A stretch of DNA of 8,862 nt from Prevotellaceae bacterium UBA1787 (GTDB taxonomy: Bacteria; Bacteroidota; Bacteroidia; Bacteroidales; Bacteroidaceae): NCBI GenBank assembly GCA_002315195.1, contig DCGD01000124.1, forward strand, positions 5,089 to 13,950. Reading direction: 5' to 3'. The notes below the pieces were generated by a model, which searched no databases, was not told the DNA's origin, and was given only the letters and a program-made list of their open reading frames with translations. Of this stretch, positions 1 to 5,800 are shown in pieces. Both the position numbers and the translations under genes were made by a program. Each line of letters opens with the position of its first letter. Within the stretch, counting starts at the first letter, position 1.

Positions 1-114
1 ATTATTGTGTAAGAAATCCGCCAGTTTTGAGTTTTGCACATGCTGCATGAAATATTCGAATATCCATGCGCTTACATAATCATTGAAGCAATCAAATAAT
101 TGAATATGAATCAA
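1..114 (-). CDS. Possible 5' end of an unrecognised gene, cut by the window edge
   Basis: On the minus strand a frame stays open for 38 codons to the left edge, reading for example FDCFNDYVSAWIFEYF and then MQHVQNSKLADFLHNN. An in-frame stop (TGA at 117-115) lies just before it. The first possible start is a TTG whose last two bases overlap the TGA stop of the upstream glycosyltransferase, a TTGA overlap like those seen in translationally coupled operons. The next in-frame ATG is the M of MQHVQNS. The composition is protein-like and not membrane-like, but no family is recognisable from this length. It may be the next gene of the same glycan-biosynthesis operon, or a chance open frame. Confidence 0.3.
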   Translation of the reverse strand, partial: MIHIQLFDCFNDYVSAWIFEYFMQHVQNSKLADFLHNN

Positions 115-1052
115 TCACGCTTTCTTTCAATACCCTCTTCGACTATGTACTTGGATTCTATTCGGTTTCGTTTTTTTATCCTCTTATATGATTTATACCA
201 ATGTTTAAAACCGATGAAGATGTTCTGCCTATACTTCAATGCTGAAATCAACATTTCAATAATCACTTTTACGCCATACGCGCGGGCATAATATAAAAGT
301 GACATTATTGACTTTTGGTGTTTCCCCAATCCGTGTTGTTTTAAAAACTTGTTGCATCTCAGGACAACCTCATATCGTGACAATAAAATTTCTAGACTTC
401 GTCTTCGTGACAATGAACCTTTCGATACCGTAGCAACATAGACCTCTGTATTATCCGCCTCAATCCTGGTGGCATAATAGCCTGTCAAGATCGAGAAATA
501 GACATCGGCGGAGGCCACGACTTCCTCATATCTCAATGAATGTCTTTCAACCAATTCCTTTCTAACCATTTTTGCCCAAGGTACTACGAAATTCAGTCTC
601 AGAGACATTCCGTCAATTGAACCATCCAAAAATCCATTCACGAGTCTGGCGTAAGGATCACACCTGTCCGATCTTTCACCGGTATCTTCGTATATTCCAT
701 TCGCTGAAAAATATACAACATCGGCGTCTGTATCAAAATGGCGATAGAAGGCGTCGAACGCGTTCCCTGCAAAAAAATCGTCCGCATCCATAAACAAGAG
801 CCACTTGCCATTGGCATGCTCAATTCCCACATTACGGGCGCCGCCGGCGCTCCTTGAAGGATTGGAAAACAGGAGCGTGAAGTCACGGTCCATGCCTGCC
901 TCTCCCAACTCCTCCGGCGTGATTTTCACCGGGCTGTTATCCACCAAAAGAATTTCAATGGCATCAGATTTTGGAATTGACGAAAACAGTTTCGGTAAAA
1001 AACGCAGCGAATTACTATGGGGTATTATTATGGAAAAGTCAATTCCATTCAT
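111..1052 (-). CDS. Family 2 glycosyltransferase (GT-A fold)
   Basis: 313 residues. It should transfer a sugar from a nucleotide-sugar donor to a growing surface polysaccharide or glycolipid at the cytoplasmic face of the inner membrane. What is seen: the N-terminal beta strand FSIIIPHSN (residues 6-14), EILLVDNSP (33-41), the donor-site segment SAGGARNVGIEHANGKW (68-84) and the metal-binding DxD as D89-A-D91 in LFMDADDFF. This is the standard GT2 order, and the length fits a soluble single-domain enzyme without a membrane anchor. The C-terminal 80 residues are basic and rich in Lys/Arg/Tyr (KHWYKSYKRIKKRNR), suggesting peripheral membrane contact. The ATG at 1052 sits seven codons before the first strand, so it is the natural start. 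No Shine-Dalgarno sequence precedes it. Acceptor and donor cannot be read from sequence. The 3' third is more AT-rich than the rest, which is common for polysaccharide genes moved by transfer. Confidence 0.85.
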   Translation of the reverse strand: MNGIDFSIIIPHSNSLRFLPKLFSSIPKSDAIEILLVDNSPVKITPEELGEAGMDRDFTLLFSNPSRSAGGARNVGIEHANGKWLLFMDADDFFAGNAFDAFYRHFDTDADVVYFSANGIYEDTGERSDRCDPYARLVNGFLDGSIDGMSLRLNFVVPWAKMVRKELVERHSLRYEEVVASADVYFSILTGYYATRIEADNTEVYVATVSKGSLSRRRSLEILLSRYEVVLRCNKFLKQHGLGKHQKSIMSLLYYARAYGVKVIIEMLISALKYRQNIFIGFKHWYKSYKRIKKRNRIESKYIVEEGIERKRD

Positions 1053-1262
1053 TGTTGCAATGTGTCATGACATGCCCGGCTTTCGCAAGGCCAAGACGCC
1101 GGTAAAAAAATTAGCAAACATCGCCACAACACAACGACGGGCCGAAGCGCAATGGTTTCCTTAGCCCTGGGCAAAACGCCCCGGGTTGTCGGTAGTTTGC
1201 AAGAGTTCAGGAATGAAACGATTATGTTGCAGGCGCAGTACCCGGTCTGGAGCAGCCTTGGC

Positions 1263-2168
1263 TCAAGCGATGTCATTTTTTATGTCCCTCAGCAATTTGG
1301 CGAGGTTATTTCTGTATGGACGGACGATGAGCGCCATTGAAACGAGGGAGGCGGGGTATCTGTACGCGGGAAGCGCCACAAGCGCCCGGCACGCGAAGCA
1401 CATGGCGAAAACCAACAGGAGAGCGATGATGCGGTCTTTGGTCTGTTTGGGCGTAAGTTCTTCCATTTGGACATTACTTTGCTTTGCCTGTTTGGCGGTG
1501 ACATCGGCATGCTTGAACCAACTCTTGCAGCAGAAATAGATGATGACGGAAAGAATCAGTGAGACGCATGCTACGCCGAAGCACAAACCGTATGCGCCGT
1601 ACAGTGCTTCAAGATACTTTGGATCCTGGCAAGCCGCATCGTATGTAAAACCATATTGTGCGAGGTATTGGTTGGTTATCCAGTTGGCCATGGCCGGCGC
1701 GAACATGGCACCCACATTGATGGCCATGTAGAAAAGGCTGAATGCGGAGTCGCGGCGAGCGGAATATTTCGGGTCATCGTAGAGATTGCCTACCAAAACC
1801 TGTAGGTTGCCCTTGAAAAGACCGGTTCCCAATGAAACGCAGGTGAGTCCCGCGAACATGGCCGCTTGTCCCATGGCATCGGCGGCGGTGGGAATGGCAA
1901 GGCCGAGATAGCCGAGGAACATGGTGGCCATACCGATGGTGACACATTTTCCGTAGCCAATCTTGTCAGCGAGCATACCGCCGAAAAGTGGAGCAAAATA
2001 TACTACGGCAAGGAAAATGGCATAGACTTGTCCGGCTTGTGATTCCGTCCATCCGAATTTGGCCTGCATAAAGAGTGTAAAGATGGCTAACATGGTGTAG
2101 TAGCCAAAGCGTTCGCCTGTATTGGCAAGTGCGAGAGCATAAAGTCCCTTGGGTTGTCCTTCAAACAT
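1263..2168 (-). pseudogene. POT/PTR2 proton-coupled oligopeptide symporter, truncated with a foreign C-terminal tail
   Basis: 301 residues; family members usually have about 450-550 with 12 or more membrane helices. Residues 1-255 are good POT sequence: NTGERFGYY (16-24) corresponds to the ExxERFxYY motif of TM1 with Asn in place of the first Glu, a cytoplasmic loop MLADKIGYGK (65-74), and the PTR2 signature FYMAINVGA (146-154). A hydrophilic linker (219-244) leads to TM7. From about residue 256 (near base 1403) the similarity stops: where the family continues through TM7 into the second half, this protein reads MCFACRALVALPAY and ends in a basic tail, RNNLAKLLRDIKNDIA. Neither alternative frame restores the family sequence, so this is not a single frameshift; a deletion or recombination junction is more likely. 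Half the transport domain is missing, so transport is very unlikely. ATG at 2168 is supported by the promoter at 2202-2233. Confidence 0.75.
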
Positions 2169-2201
2169 GATATTGAGTTTTATTGTATTTCAAAATTTGA
2201 G

Positions 2202-2233
2202 CAAATTTAATAATTCGATTTCAATAAAGCAAT
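2202..2233 (-). promoter_or_regulatory. Bacteroidota-type promoter of the POT gene
   Basis: Read on the minus strand, a perfect -7 element TAAATTTG (2209-2202) matches TAnnTTTG. ATTG (2233-2230) lies 20 bases upstream as the -33 element. Predicted transcription start is near 2195, about 27 bases before the ATG at 2168. Confidence 0.6.
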
Positions 2234-2321
2234 TAATATTTACTTTTTGTAACGAAATCATGATGAAATTTGAGCAGAAAGTAAGAATTGTGGCCATGAT
2301 TATGAAATTTTTTGTGAAAGG

Positions 2322-2355
2322 TTGGTAGGAAATCACAATTAAATGTGTACTTTTG
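2322..2355 (+). promoter_or_regulatory. Bacteroidota-type promoter of glsA-glsB
   Basis: A perfect -7 element TACTTTTG (2348-2355) fits TAnnTTTG, with TTGG (2322-2325) about 22 bases upstream as a slightly distant -33 element. Transcription would begin near 2362, which excludes the upstream ATG at 2345 and makes the ATG at 2372 the start, with a leader of only about 10 bases. The surrounding bases resemble the promoter at 7175-7192. Confidence 0.6.
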
Positions 2356-2371
2356 TAATTTACGAAATATC

Positions 2372-3196
2372 ATGGAAGAAGAATTAGGCAAAATCATCGA
2401 TGTAGATCGCATCTTGGAAAGCAAGATGGGAGGCAAGGCTCGTTATGTTCCGCGTTTTGTGGTTTCATGGCTTAAGGGCATCCTTCATGAAAATGAAATC
2501 AATGATTTTCTTGGAGCGCATCGCAACGAGACCGGCGTGGAATGGTTGGAATCCTGCGTCAAGTACCTGGATATGCATCTCACTATTACCGGACTCGAAA
2601 ACCTGCCTCAAAACGATGGCAAACTTTACACCTTTGTCTCCAATCATCCCTTGGGCGGAGGAGATGGTGTGGCTTTGGGCGCGCTCATCGGACGGCGGTA
2701 TGATGGCAACATACGCTATCTGCTGAATGACATTCTTATGAATCTTCCTGGTTTGCGTCCCGTGGGTATACCTATCAACAAAACAGGTGACCAGTCCCGC
2801 TCGTTTCCAAAATTGATTGAAGACACTTTCCGTGCTTCTTCCCACATCCTCTTGTTTCCCGCCGGTCTATGTTCCCGCCGTCACGGCGGGGTGGTTCGTG
2901 ACATTCCCTGGAAGAAAATGTTCATTAACAAGAGTGTGGCCACACAACGCGATGTCGTGCCCATTCATTTCGTGGGTCAGAACTCCAATTTCTTCTATCG
3001 CATGGCGAATGTGGGACCCGCCTTGGGATTGAAATTCAATCTCGCCATGTTGTTTTTGGTGGATGAAATGTACAAGAATGTGGGGAAATCGTTTGAAATC
3101 AGAATTGGAAAGCCCATATCCTGGAAAGTGTTCGACAAATCCAAGACGGCGGCGCAATGGGCGAGATATGTCGAGGACATAGTGTATCATTTGTAA
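2372..3196 (+). CDS. glsA: GlsA-like PlsC-family O-acyltransferase (glycine lipid synthesis)
   Basis: 274 residues. In Bacteroidales GlsA adds a second fatty acid to the hydroxyl of N-(3-hydroxyacyl) glycine made by GlsB, giving the mature glycine lipid at the inner membrane. What is seen: a lysophospholipid acyltransferase core with SNHPLGGGDG (residues 90-99), in which catalytic His92 and Asp98 are five residues apart rather than the classical four; GLRPVGIPINK (127-137); FPAGLCSR (162-169), the counterpart of FPEGTRS; and DVVPIHF (194-200). The N-terminus MEEELGKIIDVDRILESK matches the Bacteroides form of this family. A longer frame opens at 2345, but its ATG lies upstream of the expected transcription start, so 2372 is preferred. 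glsB follows after 39 bases on the same strand, so they are probably co-transcribed. Assignment to GlsA rests on this pairing and on recognition of the family; a general lysophospholipid acyltransferase is the alternative. Confidence 0.8.
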   Translation: MEEELGKIIDVDRILESKMGGKARYVPRFVVSWLKGILHENEINDFLGAHRNETGVEWLESCVKYLDMHLTITGLENLPQNDGKLYTFVSNHPLGGGDGVALGALIGRRYDGNIRYLLNDILMNLPGLRPVGIPINKTGDQSRSFPKLIEDTFRASSHILLFPAGLCSRRHGGVVRDIPWKKMFINKSVATQRDVVPIHFVGQNSNFFYRMANVGPALGLKFNLAMLFLVDEMYKNVGKSFEIRIGKPISWKVFDKSKTAAQWARYVEDIVYHL

Positions 3197-3235
3197 TTTT
3201 TGCATTTTCATTAACTATACGGACATCAATATAAA

Positions 3236-4222
3236 ATGGAAAGAATAATTGACCCGGTTGACAAAGCGCTCTTGAAATCTGAATTGACGGTTGAGCGCAA
3301 ATTGCGGCACACCAACAAAAGCCACAATGAAATTTATATCGTTACTTGGCAGGACTCACCCAATGTACTGAAAGAAATCGGTCGTTTGCGCGAAATCGCT
3401 TTTCGAGCCGCAGGAGGCGGTACTGGAAAGAGTTTGGACTTGGATTATTTTGACACATGTGAACACCCATATAAGCAACTCATCGTATGGAGCCCGGAAA
3501 ATGAAGAAATCATTGGCGGATACAGATACCTTCCCGGGAATGAGGTGAAAATAGATGACTCCGGGCAGCCTGTTCTTGCCACTTCCCACATGTTTCGTTT
3601 CAGTGACAATTTCATGAAGAACTACATGGCGCAGACCATAGAGTTGGGGCGTTCCTTTGTGACGCTGGAATACCAGAACACGCGTCACACGGCTTCCAAG
3701 AGCATATACGCCCTCGACAACCTTTGGGACGGATTGGGTGCGCTGACGGTCATCATGCCGAACGCGAAGTATTTCTTCGGAAAGATGACCATGTATCCTT
3801 CGTTCAACAGGTTCGGACGCGATTTGATTCTCTATTTCCTCAGAAAACACTTTGGCGACCGGGAAAGTCTGGTGGTGCCCATTCATCCGCTGAAATGGGA
3901 ATATGAGGAAGCCTATTTGGGAAGTTTCTTTACCGAAGACACTTTCAAGGAGGATTACCGTCTGTTGAACCGCGAGGTTCGAAAACTGGGGTACAACATC
4001 CCTCCATTGGTGAACGCCTACATGGGATTAAGTCCTACGATGCGTTGTTTCGGCACCGCCATCAATACGGAGTTTGGGGATGTCGAGGAAACGGGCATTC
4101 TCATTGCCGTGGATGAAATATTGGCGGAAAAGCGCGTGCGCCATATTGATTCTTTTGTCCGTGAATTTCCCGAGAGCATCTCTCTCTTGAAAAATGTGCT
4201 CATTCATCCGTTGAGAAAATAA
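3236..4222 (+). CDS. glsB: GlsB-like N-acyltransferase (glycine N-acyltransferase, OlsB/GNAT type)
   Basis: 328 residues. GlsB transfers a 3-hydroxy fatty acid, probably from acyl-ACP, to the amino group of glycine, giving N-acyl glycine (commendamide-type lyso-glycine lipid). It is related to OlsB of ornithine-lipid synthesis. What is seen: a GNAT-like core with EIGRLREIAFRAAGGGTG (residues 47-64), LIVWSPENEEIIGGYRYLPG (82-101) and the family hallmark ELGRSFV (136-142), then MTMYPSFNRFGRDL (184-197). The C-terminal part (210-328) continues the long form usual in Bacteroidales and contains NAYMGLSPTMRCFGTAIN (262-279). The ATG at 3236 starts 39 bases after glsA, and no convincing promoter lies between, so an operon is likely. 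A probable terminator follows at 4240-4278. Glycine as the amino acid is inferred from the family and from kbl/tdh nearby; ornithine or serine cannot be excluded by sequence alone. Confidence 0.82.
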   Translation: MERIIDPVDKALLKSELTVERKLRHTNKSHNEIYIVTWQDSPNVLKEIGRLREIAFRAAGGGTGKSLDLDYFDTCEHPYKQLIVWSPENEEIIGGYRYLPGNEVKIDDSGQPVLATSHMFRFSDNFMKNYMAQTIELGRSFVTLEYQNTRHTASKSIYALDNLWDGLGALTVIMPNAKYFFGKMTMYPSFNRFGRDLILYFLRKHFGDRESLVVPIHPLKWEYEEAYLGSFFTEDTFKEDYRLLNREVRKLGYNIPPLVNAYMGLSPTMRCFGTAINTEFGDVEETGILIAVDEILAEKRVRHIDSFVREFPESISLLKNVLIHPLRK

Positions 4223-4239
4223 CTGTATAATATTGATGG

Positions 4240-4278
4240 AAACGGGTCTAATTCAGTTTTGAAGAAGCCCCGTTTTTT
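4240..4278 (+). terminator. Probable intrinsic terminator after glsB
   Basis: AAACGGG (4240-4246) pairs with CCCGTTT (4269-4275), with a further TTCA/TGAA pairing inside the loop (4252-4255 with 4260-4263). The stem runs into six T residues (4273-4278). It begins 17 bases after the glsB stop. Confidence 0.65.
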
Positions 4279-4279
4279 A

Positions 4280-4618
4280 TACAAAACACGAGCATTGAAC
4301 AAGAATGGCAGTCATCGCACCGCTTTCTGTCCGTGATTTGAGCTCCGTCAATCAAAGTCGCTGCTGAAAAGTGTTTTCAAAGGCACTTGAACTGATCACG
4401 CCCGATTGCTGCTTGCTTTTGATGTTTTCACAGTAGCGTGAAGCACAGTGCCACCTCAAAGGCGAGTTTGAAGAAAGTGGCCTAAGATGTGGGTGAAATA
4501 CTTTTTTTGACATTTATCGCGAATGGGAAACTAAGAAGCATATATGCAAGTGGTGTTCTTTGCGAAACAGAATGTATTTCACGTTGCGTTGTGGTTGTCC
4601 CATTTTTCGGCAAATAGG
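4280..4618. other. Gene-free stretch between glsB and tdh
   Basis: About 340 bases between two convergent genes. No frame of credible length or composition was found on either strand. On the minus strand a broken frame alternates protein-like pieces (TFFKLAFEVALCFTLL, then KHQKQAAIGRDQFKCL) with stops, which could be a decayed gene or chance. Small hairpins are possible (AAGTG/CACTT at 4369-4388, GCCAC/GTGGC at 4450-4481), but they are weak. A run of seven T residues lies near 4503 without a supporting stem. No function is assigned. Confidence 0.5.
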
Positions 4619-4681
4619 TTGCAAGGATTCGGTGAAACGGGAATACGTGTGGAAAAGCGGTTGTTCACCGAACCCTTGCAA
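4619..4681 (-). repeat. Large 18-bp inverted repeat (hairpin) in the tdh 3' region
   Basis: The arms are TTGCAAGGATTCGGTGAA (4619-4636) and TTCACCGAACCCTTGCAA (4664-4681), with a 27-base loop. The single difference is an A-C mismatch on the plus strand but a G-U pair in minus-strand RNA, so the tdh transcript would form a fully paired stem starting 20 bases after the tdh stop. There is no T-tract after it, so it is not a classical intrinsic terminator. It may be a 3' stabilising or processing structure, or part of a small mobile repeat. The arm sequence TTGCAA occurs again at 4687-4692. Confidence 0.7.
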
Positions 4682-4701
4682 ACAATTTGCAATTCAAGAG
4701 C

Positions 4702-5658
4702 CTACTTCAATATGCGAAGTGGCAGTTTCTCAAGCATGTCGCGCGTCATGCCATCAAGGTCGTAATTTGGTTTCCAATCCCATTCCTCTCGGGCGCAGGT
4801 GTCGTCCATGCAGTCCGGCCAGCTGTCGGCTATGCTTTGCTTCAATGGGTCGACGTCATATACCATCTCAAAATCCGGCTTGTATTTCTTGATGCAGGCA
4901 TAGATGGTTTCAGGTGCGAAGCTCATGGACGCAATGTTGAAAGCGTTGCGATGAATCAGGCGCGAGGGGTCGGCTTCCATGATGTCCACGGCGGCTTTCA
5001 GTGCGTCCGGCATGTAAATCATGTCCATCAGGGTACCCGCTTTGATGGGGCATGTGAAAGTTTCGTTGCGAACGGCGTAATAATAGATGTCCACGGCATA
5101 GTCCGTTGTACCACCGCCCGGGGGGGTGACGTTGGAGATGACGCCGGGAAAGCGAACAGCGCGCGTGTCCACGCCGTATTTGAGGTGGTAATAGTCACTC
5201 AGCAATTCGGTAGTCACTTTCGTGACGCCGTACATGGTGCGCGGACGCTGGATGGTGTCCTGGGGTGTCATGACATGGGGAGTGTTGGGACCGAACGAGC
5301 CTATGGAACTCGGGGTGAACACCGCGCAGTTTTTTTCGCGTGCTATCTCCAAAATGTTCCACAATCCGTCAATGCCTATTTTCCATGCAAGTTTGGGTTT
5401 TGACTCCGCGACCACGGAGAGCAGCGCAGCCAAGTTATAGATGGTGTCAATACTGTATTTCTCAACGATGGCAGCAATGGCGTTTCCATCTGTTACGTCA
5501 CAGATTTCACAAGGGCCTGATGCCTTCAATTCTCCTTTTGGTTCGGCTCCGATGATGTAGCCTGCAACCACATTTTCATTTCCATACAAACCCCGAAGGG
5601 TCATGGTGAGTTCTGAACCAATTTGACCCGTTGAACCAATTACTAATATTCTTTTCAT
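4702..5658 (-). CDS. tdh: L-threonine 3-dehydrogenase, SDR/epimerase-like type
   Basis: 318 residues, the usual size for the short-chain (UDP-galactose-epimerase-like) L-threonine dehydrogenases, which differ from the zinc-dependent E. coli Tdh. It oxidises L-threonine to 2-amino-3-oxobutyrate with NAD+ in the cytoplasm. What is seen: the Rossmann loop GSTGQIG (residues 8-14), NLAALLS (75-81), the Ser-rich catalytic strand TPSSIGSFGP (115-124), the Tyr-Lys pair in Y143-G-V-T-K147, and PPGGGTTDYAVD (179-190), the signature that separates threonine dehydrogenases from sugar epimerases. The frame extends upstream to 5841, but that extension is AT-rich intergenic sequence reading into kbl. MKRILVIGSTGQ, with the first beta strand directly after the Met, fixes the start at 5658. 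It lies divergent to kbl, whose product takes the next step, so the two form one pathway. Confidence 0.92.
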   Translation of the reverse strand: MKRILVIGSTGQIGSELTMTLRGLYGNENVVAGYIIGAEPKGELKASGPCEICDVTDGNAIAAIVEKYSIDTIYNLAALLSVVAESKPKLAWKIGIDGLWNILEIAREKNCAVFTPSSIGSFGPNTPHVMTPQDTIQRPRTMYGVTKVTTELLSDYYHLKYGVDTRAVRFPGVISNVTPPGGGTTDYAVDIYYYAVRNETFTCPIKAGTLMDMIYMPDALKAAVDIMEADPSRLIHRNAFNIASMSFAPETIYACIKKYKPDFEMVYDVDPLKQSIADSWPDCMDDTCAREEWDWKPNYDLDGMTRDMLEKLPLRILK

Positions 5659-5695
5659 TTTTGAAAGTTTAATTACATGTTTTGATAACACGATG

Positions 5696-5703
5696 CAAAG
5701 GAA
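5696..5703 (-). promoter_or_regulatory. Probable -7 element of tdh
   Basis: TTCCTTTG reading toward tdh, seven of eight bases matching the allowed pattern TAnnTTTG. It lies 37 bases before the tdh start. No clear TTTG is seen about 20 bases upstream, so the call rests mainly on symmetry with the kbl side. Confidence 0.4.
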
Positions 5704-5735
5704 CACCTTTTTTGTGAAATTTGATATGATTTTAC

Positions 5736-5766
5736 TTTGTTTTTTCATATTAAAACATTTCCTTTG
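5736..5766 (+). promoter_or_regulatory. Probable promoter of kbl
   Basis: TTTG (5736-5739) as the -33 element, a 19-base spacer and TTCCTTTG (5759-5766) as a near-consensus -7 element. Transcription would start near 5773, upstream of the ATG at 5801. This argues against the longer frame that begins at 5693. Confidence 0.55.
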
Positions 5767-5800
5767 CATCATCAGAAATAAAAATAAGTTATTCCTTCGT

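Larger units (their letters stand above)
5692..5770. repeat. Perfect 12-bp inverted repeat between tdh and kbl
   Basis: GATGCAAAGGAA (5692-5703) and TTCCTTTGCATC (5759-5770) are exact reverse complements separated by 55 bases. Each arm presents TTCCTTTG, one base off TAnnTTTG, reading outward toward its own gene. The pair may be two matched divergent promoters, or binding sites for a shared regulator of threonine breakdown. Confidence 0.7.

Noticed and set aside
52..63. 12-base palindrome ATATTCGAATAT
   Set aside because: It lies inside a possible coding frame, is AT-rich, and stands alone without a second site.
1184..1204. GC-rich hairpin CCCGGGGC/GCCCAGGG as a terminator after the POT remnant
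   Set aside because: The stem is short with an internal mismatch, and no T-tract follows on the minus strand.
1049..1276. Minus-strand 75-codon frame between the glycosyltransferase and the POT remnant
   Set aside because: It overlaps the transporter 3' end, has no family features, and its composition (Cys, Trp, Pro, Arg-rich) is that of an out-of-frame translation.
2193..2276. Direct repeat AAATTTGAGCA (2193-2203 and 2266-2276) in the POT/glsA intergenic region
   Set aside because: Eleven AT-rich bases repeated in an AT-rich region may be chance; no symmetry or further copy supports an operator.
4687..5403. Plus-strand 238-codon frame opposite tdh
   Set aside because: It is the antisense shadow of tdh, rich in His, Val, Cys and Arg and without any recognisable motif.
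5693..5800. N-terminal extension of kbl containing a hydrophobic stretch, readable as a signal or membrane anchor
   Set aside because: It lies over the divergent promoters, is AT-rich, starts upstream of the predicted transcription start, and KBL is a cytoplasmic enzyme with the usual start at 5801.
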